Shown here: one piece after another, positions 5,388-12,930 of the stretch
Layout of the letters: every line of letters starts with the position of its first letter
How positions within the stretch are numbered: the first letter of the stretch is position 1
Assembly (NCBI GenBank): GCA_937901225.1
Contig: CALCGX010000070.1
Coordinates: forward strand, 1 to 21,082
DNA length: 21,082 nt
Direction: 5' to 3'
Source of the DNA: an uncultured Bacteroidales bacterium
GTDB lineage: Bacteria; Bacteroidota; Bacteroidia; Bacteroidales; Paludibacteraceae
The notes under the pieces: model-generated
The model's input: the letters and a program-made list of their open reading frames with translations, nothing else
What the model was told of the DNA's origin: nothing
Database searches by the model: none
Translations under genes and position numbers: made by a program

Positions 5388-7799
5388 TTACTCCGTCCTC
5401 AGTGCTTCGACTGGGTTGGAGGTGGCGGTGCGGAGGCTGGCGAGGGTAACCACCAGAGCCGTGATAAAGAGCACAGCCAACAACGCTACCATAAACACCC
5501 ACACGGCTATCGGTGCACGGTACGCAAAAGTGCTATAGTAATAGTCCGTAATAAAGTAACTGATTGGCGCAGCGATGAGGAAACAAATGCCCACAATAAT
5601 CATAAACTTGCGGTTGAACATCACCAAGATCTCACGCACTGTGGCACCGTTTACACGGCGGATACCAATTTCCTTGCGGCGATATTGCGTTTCGAAAATC
5701 ACTAATCCCAACACACCCATCAGCGAAATAATAATCGCCAACATCGTGAACAGCGAGATCGTTGTGGTCAGTTGTTGCTCTTTTTGGTAATTCTCGCCCA
5801 GTTCCTCGTCGAAGAAGTTGATTTTCACTTTCTCGCTGCCGTAGTCAGGCAAAATCTTATCGGTGGTAGCACGGATGGCATCAAACACCGCCTTTATATC
5901 TGCATTCTCAATGGTGCGCAGCGTGAGGTGTGGCGTAGGGAAATACTTAGTAAGCACCTCCGAATCGTAAATGTAGAAGGCAAACGCGTCGCTCTCCTCG
6001 TGTAGCGGTTTGAAGTGGAAGTCGCGGCAGAAACCCGTCGCAGGGAAGGGCTTACCATTCCACTCTATCACTTCCTCCAGATTGAGGTTGTATTTGTTCT
6101 TGGCATACTCATTGAGGATGATTGCTCCGTCGCCTTTTTCATCCGAAGGCAAGAAATCGCGCCCTTCAAACACCTCTATGCCCATCACTTGCAGAAAGTT
6201 CCACGACACAGGCATGACGGTTAGCATCATCTGTTCGCCATGATGCCAGCGTCCCCATGTCATGTGCATTTCTGCCACCATTCGATCTTGTGACCATGCA
6301 ACCTCCTTGATATTTGGGTTATTGAGCAACTCGCTACTAAACGCATCGCGCTCGTCCATACTGCTCACTGGAATGTTCGCCGTCAGCAGGCACTCCTTGT
6401 TGAAGCCCATGTCATAGTTCATCATGTAGCTGTGTTGTTTCTTCAGGAAGATAGCGCAGATGATGAACGCAATCGAAATCACGAACTGCAAACCAATCAG
6501 TGCATAGCGCAGCGACTTGCCTTTTTGCGACATACCAAACGAACCCTTAATCGCCAGTGCTGGTGGGAAAGAGGTGGCGTACATGGCAGGATACAGACCC
6601 GCCATGAGCGTCATCACCAAAGCAATGCCCACGGTGAGCACCGCAACAACCATATTTTTACTTAACGCCAAGTCGCAAGAGATGAAGTGCGCCCACTCCG
6701 ACGAACGGAACAATAGCACCACAACTACCGCCAATACCAATGCTATTGCCACCAGCACAGCCGATTCTGCCAAGAAACGCCCTACTAATGCTGCACGCGA
6801 ACTGCCCAAAATCTTGCGTGTGTTCACACTACGAATACGCATAGGCACTTGCGCAAAGAAGAAGTTCACGAAGTTGATGAGCGTAATAATCACTATCAAC
6901 GCAGCCACAATCATCAGCGTCATGGTGCTGGTCTTGTTGCCTGTTTCCTGTCCTACGCTCCACTCCAGCGTGTCGTCATAGTACAGATCCCGAATCGGCA
7001 TCAAGGTGCAATGAATGTTGTCGAGAAGTGTCTCTAACTTGTCCAATTGCTTGTAGAACGATGGATCACTATGCTGCATGCCACGATAGCGTTTCAGTTC
7101 TTGCGCCATTATCTCCGCATACTTTTTCGAAATTACCTCCTCGCAGAGTGCTTTGTCATCTGTCGAACGGAGTTTGACATAGTAGTTGTATGACCAGTTG
7201 CTGGTGGAGGTCAAATCTTGCGTCTCCAGTTGATTGCAACGAATCACCTCTATATTCTTTAGGTCGCTGGCTACAGGCAGATCTTTGTATATTGCGCGCA
7301 CCACAAAGTAGTTTGTTCTGCCCCAACTCTCCAGTTGTAGGACACTATCCACTGCCACACCTAATCGCTCGGCAGCCGTTTCGCTAATAGCTACATAGCC
7401 TCCTTCTCCGATGCCCTCAAACGACCCCATAGCAGGTTGAATACCAAAGGTATTTAGTGCGCCAGAGGTCATTTGAGCAAAGGTTACACTATGCGTTTTC
7501 GCTGCTGTGCCTTCGCCCACGATGACATTTACTTTGTTTACATCATCCAATGCGGCAACGCCGTATGTTTCTACATAGGGGTTATCTGCTAATCCCATTT
7601 CTGCCACTGGACGGGCGAGGAACGACTGTTGTTTTAGTCCGCTACCTCCGAGTGAAGGCAATGTCATCAGATACACGCGCTCGGAGTCGGGGATAGCGCG
7701 GTTATAAGTCAGGTCGTAATGCACCTGCACGAGAATGATATACAGTGCAGCAAACGCCGCCGTCATTCCCAGAATATTTAATAACTTTGAAAATTTCAT
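5388..7799 (-). CDS. ABC transporter permease (FtsX/MacB-like), second permease of operon
   Basis: An 803-residue inner-membrane protein with an N-terminal membrane segment (residues ~8-26), a large periplasmic MacB-core-like region to about 285, three membrane segments near 293-420 (MTLMIVAALIVIITLINFVN, then AVLVAIALVLAVVVVLLF), another periplasmic region and a C-terminal FtsX domain from about 680. Typical FtsX signature stretches follow membrane helices: RSVNTRKILGSSRAALVGRF and KEIGIRRVNGATVREILVMF. The ending NPVEALRTE is the common end of these permeases. It starts 12 bases after the ATPase stop and likely forms a transporter with it and the first permease; with the HlyD-like and TolC-like proteins encoded nearby it would make a tripartite efflux pump. 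Substrate unknown. Confidence 0.9.
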   Translation of the reverse strand: MKFSKLLNILGMTAAFAALYIILVQVHYDLTYNRAIPDSERVYLMTLPSLGGSGLKQQSFLARPVAEMGLADNPYVETYGVAALDDVNKVNVIVGEGTAAKTHSVTFAQMTSGALNTFGIQPAMGSFEGIGEGGYVAISETAAERLGVAVDSVLQLESWGRTNYFVVRAIYKDLPVASDLKNIEVIRCNQLETQDLTSTSNWSYNYYVKLRSTDDKALCEEVISKKYAEIMAQELKRYRGMQHSDPSFYKQLDKLETLLDNIHCTLMPIRDLYYDDTLEWSVGQETGNKTSTMTLMIVAALIVIITLINFVNFFFAQVPMRIRSVNTRKILGSSRAALVGRFLAESAVLVAIALVLAVVVVLLFRSSEWAHFISCDLALSKNMVVAVLTVGIALVMTLMAGLYPAMYATSFPPALAIKGSFGMSQKGKSLRYALIGLQFVISIAFIICAIFLKKQHSYMMNYDMGFNKECLLTANIPVSSMDERDAFSSELLNNPNIKEVAWSQDRMVAEMHMTWGRWHHGEQMMLTVMPVSWNFLQVMGIEVFEGRDFLPSDEKGDGAIILNEYAKNKYNLNLEEVIEWNGKPFPATGFCRDFHFKPLHEESDAFAFYIYDSEVLTKYFPTPHLTLRTIENADIKAVFDAIRATTDKILPDYGSEKVKINFFDEELGENYQKEQQLTTTISLFTMLAIIISLMGVLGLVIFETQYRRKEIGIRRVNGATVREILVMFNRKFMIIVGICFLIAAPISYFITDYYYSTFAYRAPIAVWVFMVALLAVLFITALVVTLASLRTATSNPVEALRTE

Positions 7800-7811
7800 G
7801 TGTATTCAGTT

Positions 7812-8492
7812 CTACAATTCGTTCTTGACATCTTTCACGATTTCACCATCGAAGAGATTGATGATGCGTTGCGCCGCAGAGGCATCGCGTTGCGAGTGGG
7901 TCACCATCACCACGGTGGTGCCTTCTGCATTGAGTTGGCAGAGCAGATCCATTACCTCTTTACCATTGCGCGAATCGAGGTTACCTGTGGGCTCATCGGC
8001 AAGGATCAGTTGAGGGTTCGCCACTACGGCACGCGCGATGGCTACACGCTGTTGCTGTCCACCCGATAACTGCTGTGGATAGTGCTGCGCACGGTGACTG
8101 ATATTCATGCGTTTGAGTATCTCTGTCACACGGCGTTTGCGCTCCGATGCCGAGATATTGAGGTACTTCAATGGCAGTTCGACATTCTCATAGACATTCA
8201 GCTCGTCGATGAGGTTGAAGGACTGGAACACAAAGCCGATGTTTCCTTTGCGATAGTTGGTGCGTTCGCGCTCATGCAGATTGGCTACTTCGGTGCCGAG
8301 TAGGTTGTAACTACCACCGCTTGGGTTGTCGAGCAAACCCAGGATATTGAGCAGCGTGGACTTACCACAACCCGAAGGTCCCATGATGGCTACGAACTCG
8401 CCTTTGTTGATAGTGAATGACACATTGTTGAGTGCTGTAGTTTCGATTTCTTCTGTACGAAACACTTTGCTGAGATTAGTTACTTGGATCAT
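7812..8492 (-). CDS. ABC transporter ATP-binding protein (LolD/MacB-type)
   Basis: A complete 226-residue nucleotide-binding subunit: Walker A GPSGCGKST (38-46), Q-loop FVFQSFNL (88-95), signature LSGGQQQR (142-149), Walker B LILADEP (162-168) followed by the D-loop, and H-loop H199 (MVTHS). Length and the NLDSRNGKEVMDLL segment are those of the LolD/MacB/FtsE group, which power FtsX-like permeases by mechanotransmission rather than pore transport. It is encoded between two permeases with gaps of 25 and 12 bases, so one operon with a heterodimeric permease is the likely complex. Confidence 0.93.
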   Translation of the reverse strand: MIQVTNLSKVFRTEEIETTALNNVSFTINKGEFVAIMGPSGCGKSTLLNILGLLDNPSGGSYNLLGTEVANLHERERTNYRKGNIGFVFQSFNLIDELNVYENVELPLKYLNISASERKRRVTEILKRMNISHRAQHYPQQLSGGQQQRVAIARAVVANPQLILADEPTGNLDSRNGKEVMDLLCQLNAEGTTVVMVTHSQRDASAAQRIINLFDGEIVKDVKNEL

Positions 8493-8517
8493 AATTGTAT
8501 TGTTTTTATAGTTTATA

Positions 8518-10881
8518 TTATTTCGATTTTAACGCCTCCACGGGATTGGTGTTCATTAGGCGGATAGCTTGCCAAGATATTGCCATCACAGCGAGGAGCA
8601 TGACCGCAATGGCGGTGATGATATAGTACCACGCAGCATTGACAATGCGGTAGTCATAAGTCTCCAGCCATCGTTGCGCAATGAGCCATGCACAAGGCAC
8701 TGCAATCACGGCTGCGATGAGGATAGAAGAGAGGAATGTGCGCACGGTGCGGAAATAGATAGTGCTATTATCACAACCCATCACCTTGTGAATAGCCGTG
8801 TTGCGTGTGTGCTGCTTGGCGTAGTAGGTACTCATAGCCAGCATAGCCAACGAAGACAGCAACAAGGTCAGCAGCGTAAAGAGCATGATGAGTTTGGCGT
8901 TGTTGTTCTGCTTGTCGTACATGTGGCTGACAAGATAGTTGTAGGTATTGACCGATATTTCCTCATCGCTATCGTGTTGGCGGTAGAACTCGGCTATTTG
9001 CTTTACGGCTTCGTTCTCATCGCCCGACACTTGCACAATAAGTTGGCGCAATATGCGGAAATCGGCAGGGTCGTCCATGTTCATTATCCAAGGAACAACA
9101 GGCCAATCGGATGAGGGAGCAAAGCCCGGCATACCTTTTTGGAAATCCTTGATGATGCCACAGATAGGGATACCATAGCCATTATCTTGGTGGAGCATGG
9201 TACAATCATAGTCCACGCCAAGAGGAGTAATCAACGATTCGGGTAGCCATGCGGCAGGTTCGATAGGATCAGCATTCTGGCGAATGACCTCAAAGCCCAG
9301 AATGTCAAATGCAGTTTGGTCGCCATAGTACATGTCGAGTTTGAACTCCTGCCCGCCAAACATAAGACCTATACCCGTTGTACCAAAGGTAAATGGTTCG
9401 AATTGTACCCACCCCACCTTCTCCACGCAGGCGAGTTGCTTGAGTTCGTCCACCAGATAATCTGCGGGGGCGTTGGCACCACTAATGCGGATGCGGTTTT
9501 GGCGTTCGTACCCTTGAGGCTTACTTTGCATGTGATGGAGTTGCACAAACATAACCACAGCCACTGCAAGCGTGATGATAGCCACAATATTTTGCACAAT
9601 AATCAGTATGCGTCCGAGTACCATACGATTATCTTTCTCGAACGAACCACGCACCACATCAATGGGTTGGTACTTCAGCACCATGAGTGCAGGAATGACA
9701 CCTGAGAGAATAGAAAGTAGCAACACTAAGACCATCATCATGAGTATCACGCCCGAAGTGATATGCTCGAATGGCGCAACGGTTTGTCCGATGAGTTCGC
9801 TGAAAGAAGGGGCTACGAAGTGCACCAAGAGGAGTGCCAAACCGAAAGATACCGCCGTAAGTGAGAACGATTCGAGGATATATTTCAGTACGATTTGCCA
9901 GCGTTGTGCACCCACCAAACGGCGAGTAGCCATCTCGCGTGCACGGAAACCAATCTGCGCTACTGTCAGCGAGATATAGTTGAGTACTGCGAAGATAAGG
10001 AGCAATAACCCTGCTGCGAAAAAGAGCGAAAAGAAATCATGATTGACCAGATTAATGAATGGCAACGGAGCCGAGAGGTCGGAGTATTGGACATCCTCAA
10101 AAGGAATGAGATAGAAATCGTGGAAGACACCATATTTGTAGATATAGTCCTGCTCTCTAACAATCTTCTCCATCTCCTTTGAAAGGGCAGCGACATCCGC
10201 ATTGGGTACAAGTTGAAAGAATGTAGCTACTGCACCTGAGCCATTTTGAATGACTTGGTCAGTGAGTTGCTGGAGTTGGTCAATGCGGTAGATGATTTTA
10301 GGCGAGCGAATGACGCTATTCGTTAGGTCACGAAACACGCCCGTGACGGTGAGTGTGGCAGCGTTGCCATTGATAGAAATCTCTATGGTCTTGCCAAGGG
10401 GGGGCTCGTTGGGTGAGAAGATACGGGCAAACGACTCACTAATAACCACCGATTGTGTCGTGGCAAGAACAGACTCGTGCGTGCCTTCAAGCAATGGGTA
10501 AGGCAGTATTTGGAAGAAATTCTCATCCACCACTAATGCATCTGCACGGTCGTCATTGCTGGTAGAAGAGTGTCCTGTGGTAGTCGTATAGCGCATGCTC
10601 ATTTCGATGCCACCGAAGATCTCTGTATCGAACATACGGCAGATGGACTGCACTTCGGAGAAGCGTCCATCGAGTTGCTCTTTGATAGTGCCGCAACCGA
10701 TAAACAAACGTTCGGAGCGACTGACATAGACATTGCGCCCTTTGACTTCGTTGTCGCGCGTGAGTTGCGAGGTCACAAAAGTGGCGATGAAGATGACAAA
10801 CGCCAACGCAATAGCCATACCTACCACCTCAATAAAGGTGTAGAGTTTGTTTTGCTTGAGGAAATTAAGAAAGGATTTCAT
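8518..10881 (-). CDS. ABC transporter permease (FtsX/MacB-like), first gene of operon
   Basis: A 787-residue permease, first gene of the three-gene unit. N-terminal membrane segment ~16-36 (FIEVVGMAIALAFVIFIATF), periplasmic region, membrane segments around 285-420 with the FtsX-type cytoplasmic stretch FRAREMATRRLVGAQRWQIV, second periplasmic part, and a C-terminal FtsX domain with NTAIHKVMGCDNSTIYFRTV and the usual ending NPVEALKSK. It is paralogous in design to the 803-residue permease and probably forms a heterodimer with it. Upstream lies a sigma-54 promoter (10958-10972) with two palindromic operators, shared with the adaptor and outer-membrane factor genes; the untranslated leader would be about 65 bases. 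Confidence 0.9.
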   Translation of the reverse strand: MKSFLNFLKQNKLYTFIEVVGMAIALAFVIFIATFVTSQLTRDNEVKGRNVYVSRSERLFIGCGTIKEQLDGRFSEVQSICRMFDTEIFGGIEMSMRYTTTTGHSSTSNDDRADALVVDENFFQILPYPLLEGTHESVLATTQSVVISESFARIFSPNEPPLGKTIEISINGNAATLTVTGVFRDLTNSVIRSPKIIYRIDQLQQLTDQVIQNGSGAVATFFQLVPNADVAALSKEMEKIVREQDYIYKYGVFHDFYLIPFEDVQYSDLSAPLPFINLVNHDFFSLFFAAGLLLLIFAVLNYISLTVAQIGFRAREMATRRLVGAQRWQIVLKYILESFSLTAVSFGLALLLVHFVAPSFSELIGQTVAPFEHITSGVILMMMVLVLLLSILSGVIPALMVLKYQPIDVVRGSFEKDNRMVLGRILIIVQNIVAIITLAVAVVMFVQLHHMQSKPQGYERQNRIRISGANAPADYLVDELKQLACVEKVGWVQFEPFTFGTTGIGLMFGGQEFKLDMYYGDQTAFDILGFEVIRQNADPIEPAAWLPESLITPLGVDYDCTMLHQDNGYGIPICGIIKDFQKGMPGFAPSSDWPVVPWIMNMDDPADFRILRQLIVQVSGDENEAVKQIAEFYRQHDSDEEISVNTYNYLVSHMYDKQNNNAKLIMLFTLLTLLLSSLAMLAMSTYYAKQHTRNTAIHKVMGCDNSTIYFRTVRTFLSSILIAAVIAVPCAWLIAQRWLETYDYRIVNAAWYYIITAIAVMLLAVMAISWQAIRLMNTNPVEALKSK

Positions 10882-10957
10882 ATTGTTGTTGTTTTCTATT
10901 TACTTGTTATTGGGTGTATATCTAGCAGCTCGCTTGCGCGTTCTTAATGATATATAA

Positions 10958-10972
10958 GCAAAGTGCGTGCCA
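10958..10972 (-). promoter_or_regulatory. Sigma-54 promoter, copy 1 (ABC permease operon)
   Basis: On the minus strand TGGCACGCACTTTGC: GG and GC elements separated by 10 bases, matching the -24/-12 consensus TGGCACG-N4-TTGC. The expected transcript start is near 10946, about 65 bases before the ATG at 10881. Confidence 0.8.
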
Positions 10973-11026
10973 AAATATGTAATCTGCTGATTACTTGGCA
11001 ATTGTGATTTTTACCATTTACGAGAG

Positions 11027-11066
11027 TGTAAAGAAACTTTACAATTGAGTGTAAAGGGATTTGACA
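11027..11066 (-). promoter_or_regulatory. Paired enhancer-type operators, copy 1
   Basis: A perfect 17-bp palindrome TGTAAAGAAACTTTACA (11027-11043) and an imperfect one TGTAAAGGGATTTGACA (11050-11066), centres 23 bp apart. They lie ~55-95 bp upstream of the -24 box, a normal place for NtrC-type activator sites. The same pair occurs at 16936-16975 and 20919-20958. The second site ends 18 bp from the -33 box of the divergent ECF sigma promoter. Confidence 0.75.
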
Positions 11067-11083
11067 GAAAAGTGTAATTATGA

Positions 11084-11115
11084 TTTGCTTAATTCAAAAA
11101 AATATAGTAATTTTG
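11084..11115 (+). promoter_or_regulatory. Bacteroidetes promoter of the ECF sigma operon
   Basis: TTTG (11084-11087), 20-bp spacer, TAATTTTG (11108-11115). The position rules out the in-frame ATG at 11061 as the sigma factor start. Confidence 0.75.
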
Positions 11116-11124
11116 CTCCGAGAA

Positions 11125-11172
11125 ATGAACCTTTTTCTAATTCGTGTGTATGCATTAGTGAAAAGCAAATGA
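11125..11172 (+). CDS. Leaderless 15-residue upstream ORF coupled to the sigma factor
   Basis: The first ATG of the expected transcript lies 9 bases after the promoter box and opens MNLFLIRVYALVKSK, whose TGA stop overlaps the sigma factor ATG (ATGA, 11169-11172). A similar arrangement occurs before the gene at 12927. It may be a coupling or leader peptide; no homology is expected for so short a product. Confidence 0.35.
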   Translation: MNLFLIRVYALVKSK

Positions 11173-11747
11173 AAATGATTACATTTTGGCGACCATATAA
11201 AAGTATTTCTGATGAGGAATTGATGCGACTGGTGCAATGCCGAGAGGAAAAGGCATTTGATGAATTGTGGCAACGCTATATGCCTGCTATGCAAAACTTT
11301 TTCTTCCGTCGCACAGGTGGCAATGCCTATATGACAGAAGACCTGACGCAAGACCTATTCATGCAGCTTTGGAACGCCAGTACACAATACCAAACAACTC
11401 AAAAGTTTCGTCCATGGCTCTTTACTATTGCATTCAATCTGCTCCGCAACACCTATCGCGATATTGATTATCAAGCACTTTATGCAGAAGATGTGATAGC
11501 AACAACGGAAGAAGCGCAAGAAGACGACACCGCATTACAAATAGACAACGAGCGACTATTTGAGGTACTAACCAAAGAATTGAATCAGTTCTCCGTTCCA
11601 GAACAACTGCTATTTGACCTCCGCTTTACGGATGAGTTGTCCATAAAAGAGATTGCAGCGATTATCCATATTCCCGAAGGGACAGTGAAATCGCGCCTAC
11701 ATACACTAATCCTCAAACTACGAAAAAAATTAGAAGACTATGCGTAA
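11169..11747 (+). CDS. ECF-type RNA polymerase sigma factor
   Basis: A 192-residue sigma-70 family protein when started at 11169 (alternative ATG 11175). Region 2 is seen as DEELMRLVQCREEKAFDELW ... AYMTEDLTQDLFMQLWN with the core-binding and -10 recognition helices, followed by RPWLFTIAFNLLRN; region 4 as SVPEQLLFDLRFTDELSIKE with the helix-turn-helix IAAIIHIPEGTVKSRLHTLI. There is no region 1 or 3, so it is an ECF sigma factor. Its last 8 bases overlap the next gene, a single-TM protein that may be its anti-sigma factor. It is transcribed divergently from the ABC permease operon, with the paired operators in between. Target promoters unknown. Confidence 0.88.
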   Translation: MKMITFWRPYKSISDEELMRLVQCREEKAFDELWQRYMPAMQNFFFRRTGGNAYMTEDLTQDLFMQLWNASTQYQTTQKFRPWLFTIAFNLLRNTYRDIDYQALYAEDVIATTEEAQEDDTALQIDNERLFEVLTKELNQFSVPEQLLFDLRFTDELSIKEIAAIIHIPEGTVKSRLHTLILKLRKKLEDYA

Positions 11748-12075
11748 TTTTGAATCACAATTATCTGCGTTCGGCAAACACCGATACGCACAGACAACCA
11801 AGCATTTACGCTCTGCAGTCAATCCACGCAGACGCGATCGCTCATTACTTTGGGTCACTACGCCTGCCGCCGCTGTTGCAGGTATTATTATCGGATTGGG
11901 CATACAAGTAAACACGAATTTCAAAGAGCAAGTAACGGCACACTTTGAAGACAACAAAACCAAAACAGTCAAACAAGTTGTGGAACTGCCAGAGTTCTGT
12001 TACACGGACTTTGAATCAGCCATTGAACTGCCTGAATTTGAAATAGTTATTAACCAATTAAATACAGAGTTATGA
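11740..12075 (+). CDS. Single-TM protein, possible anti-sigma factor
   Basis: A 111-residue protein starting within the end of the sigma gene (ATGCGTAA overlap). The N-terminal ~38 residues are basic and cytoplasmic in character (HLRSAVNPRRRDRSLLW), then a membrane segment (VTTPAAAVAGIIIGLGIQV, ~39-57), then a ~50-residue outside tail with two ELPEF motifs. Size, topology and coupling fit a membrane anti-sigma factor, but there is no HxxxCxxC zinc motif and no recognisable FecR domain, so the role is inferred from position only. Its stop overlaps the next start (ATGA). Confidence 0.6.
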   Translation: MRNFESQLSAFGKHRYAQTTKHLRSAVNPRRRDRSLLWVTTPAAAVAGIIIGLGIQVNTNFKEQVTAHFEDNKTKTVKQVVELPEFCYTDFESAIELPEFEIVINQLNTEL

Positions 12076-12545
12076 AAAAGTTAGCATTAATCTTGATGGC
12101 AGCTGCCGTATGTGTAGCATGCAACAAAACAGCAGAGAAGCAACAAACCACGCCTGCAGAGGAAGTCGTTGTGGTGGAAGAGGCGGTAGCGGAAGTTCCA
12201 GAAGCAGTTGAGGAAGAGATTGCGCCCGAAGATATACCTCAACGCGTGCAAATGCCTGAATTTCCAGGTGGTATGGATGAGTTGATGAAATATCTAAGTG
12301 ATAACATTCAATATCCTTCCAAAGCAAAAGAAAACAAATGGGAGGGTACCGTTCTTTGTGAATTGGTTGTAGAGAAAGACGGCTCTATCAACGAAGCAAA
12401 GGTATTAAAGAGTAGTGGTTATCAGTTATTAGATATAGAAGCACTGCGTGTGGTATTAAATATGCCTAAATGGACTGCGGGCAAGCAAGACGGTGATTCT
12501 GTCCGCGTACAATTCGCTTTGCCAATTTCGTTTAAGTTGCAATAA
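12072..12545 (+). CDS. Lipoprotein with TonB C-terminal domain
   Basis: A 157-residue protein with a lipoprotein signal (MKKLALILMAAAVCVAC, cysteine 17), an acidic Glu/Val/Ala linker (EEVVVVEEAVAEVPEAVEEE, ~31-50), and a C-terminal TonB-like domain from ~60: MPEFPGGMDELMKYLSDNI, then GTVLCELVVEKDGSI and a final WTAGKQDGDSVRVQFALPI. The MPxFPGG motif is common in Bacteroidetes TonB-C proteins. Classical TonB is anchored by a membrane helix; a lipid anchor implies it sits in a membrane leaflet facing the periplasm and may not energise a receptor. It is translationally coupled to the single-TM protein and completes the sigma operon, which ends at the terminator at 12599-12633. Confidence 0.85.
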   Translation: MKKLALILMAAAVCVACNKTAEKQQTTPAEEVVVVEEAVAEVPEAVEEEIAPEDIPQRVQMPEFPGGMDELMKYLSDNIQYPSKAKENKWEGTVLCELVVEKDGSINEAKVLKSSGYQLLDIEALRVVLNMPKWTAGKQDGDSVRVQFALPISFKLQ

Positions 12546-12598
12546 GAAACCTCTTATCAAGATGTCAATTTGATAAAGTAGGACTTGTTTTTCTTCAC

Positions 12599-12633
12599 GA
12601 GAGGGTGTGTCATTTCGACGCACTCTCTTTTGT
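12599..12633 (+). terminator. Terminator of the ECF sigma operon
   Basis: Stem GAGAG..TGTGTC with GACGCA..CTCTC (2-base bulge, one G-U pair), loop ATTTC, followed by TTTTGTT. It lies about 55 bases after the lipoprotein stop. Confidence 0.55.
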
Positions 12634-12657
12634 TATAATTTTCCCTGCTTGCACCAC

Positions 12658-12690
12658 ACAATAACCAGACCATAACCGTACAATAACCAC
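12658..12690. repeat. Three direct repeats of ATAACC at 11-bp spacing
   Basis: ATAACC occurs at 12661-12666, 12672-12677 and 12683-12688, exactly one helical turn apart, with flanking bases also partly alike (AATAACCAGAC, CATAACCGTAC, AATAACCACAC). This is the spacing of OmpR/PhoB-type half-sites. It lies 31 bp before the sigma-54-like box, in a 381-base gap with no gene. Confidence 0.5.
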
Positions 12691-12720
12691 ACTATTCGTT
12701 ACCCTAATAAGTCATGCTTG

Positions 12721-12735
12721 TGGCACAAAATTTGC
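12721..12735 (+). promoter_or_regulatory. Sigma-54-like promoter before the nucleotidyltransferase cassette
   Basis: TGGCACAAAATTTGC has the GG-N10-GC spacing and the TGGCAC and TTTGC halves of the three efflux promoters, here on the plus strand. The transcript would start near 12747, about 180 bases before the gene at 12927. The TGTAAAG operators are absent. It could be fortuitous. Confidence 0.4.
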
Positions 12736-12757
12736 CGAAATATAAACAGCGAAAAAT

Positions 12758-12835
12758 GCAGTAATCTTGCTTCAAAAAATGAACAATTTCCTTTGAGTGT
12801 GTATGTACAACAAAGAAAATGCACAAAAAACGCTA
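12758..12835 (+). promoter_or_regulatory. Degenerate copy of the ECF sigma promoter and leader
   Basis: AGTAATCTTGCTTCAAAAAA followed by TGAAC and, further on, GTGTGTATGTA resembles 11106-11155 (AGTAATTTTGCTCCGAGAAA, TGAAC, GTGTGTATGCA). Neither an intact -7 box nor a sigma gene follows, so it looks like a decayed duplicate of the leader. Confidence 0.3.
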
Positions 12836-12861
12836 CAAATAGATATTTTTTTACCAAATCA

Positions 12862-12893
12862 TTTGTACATATCAAAAAAAAACACTACTTTTG
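12862..12893 (+). promoter_or_regulatory. Bacteroidetes promoter of the nucleotidyltransferase cassette
   Basis: TTTG (12862-12865), 20-bp spacer, TACTTTTG (12886-12893). The box ends 33 bases before the first cassette gene. Confidence 0.75.
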
Positions 12894-12906
12894 CACAAAT
12901 TCTTGA

Positions 12907-12930
12907 ATGTATGAATTTTTGCAATTATGA
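12907..12930 (+). CDS. Seven-residue upstream ORF coupled to the winged-helix gene
   Basis: The first ATG after the promoter opens MYEFLQL, whose TGA overlaps the next ATG (ATGA at 12927-12930). The layout repeats that before the ECF sigma gene. This may be a coupling device or chance. Confidence 0.25.
   Translation: MYEFLQL

Noticed and set aside
8569..9114. 181-residue plus-strand frame inside the first permease gene
   Set aside because: His/Arg-rich shadow of the FtsX gene without any domain or start signal.
11061..11168. Upstream in-frame start of the ECF sigma factor
   Set aside because: It precedes the promoter box at 11108-11115 and overlaps the operators; sigma region 2 begins well after 11169.
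12718..12906. 62-residue plus-strand frame before the winged-helix gene
   Set aside because: It spans promoter elements and decayed leader sequence and has no recognisable protein features.
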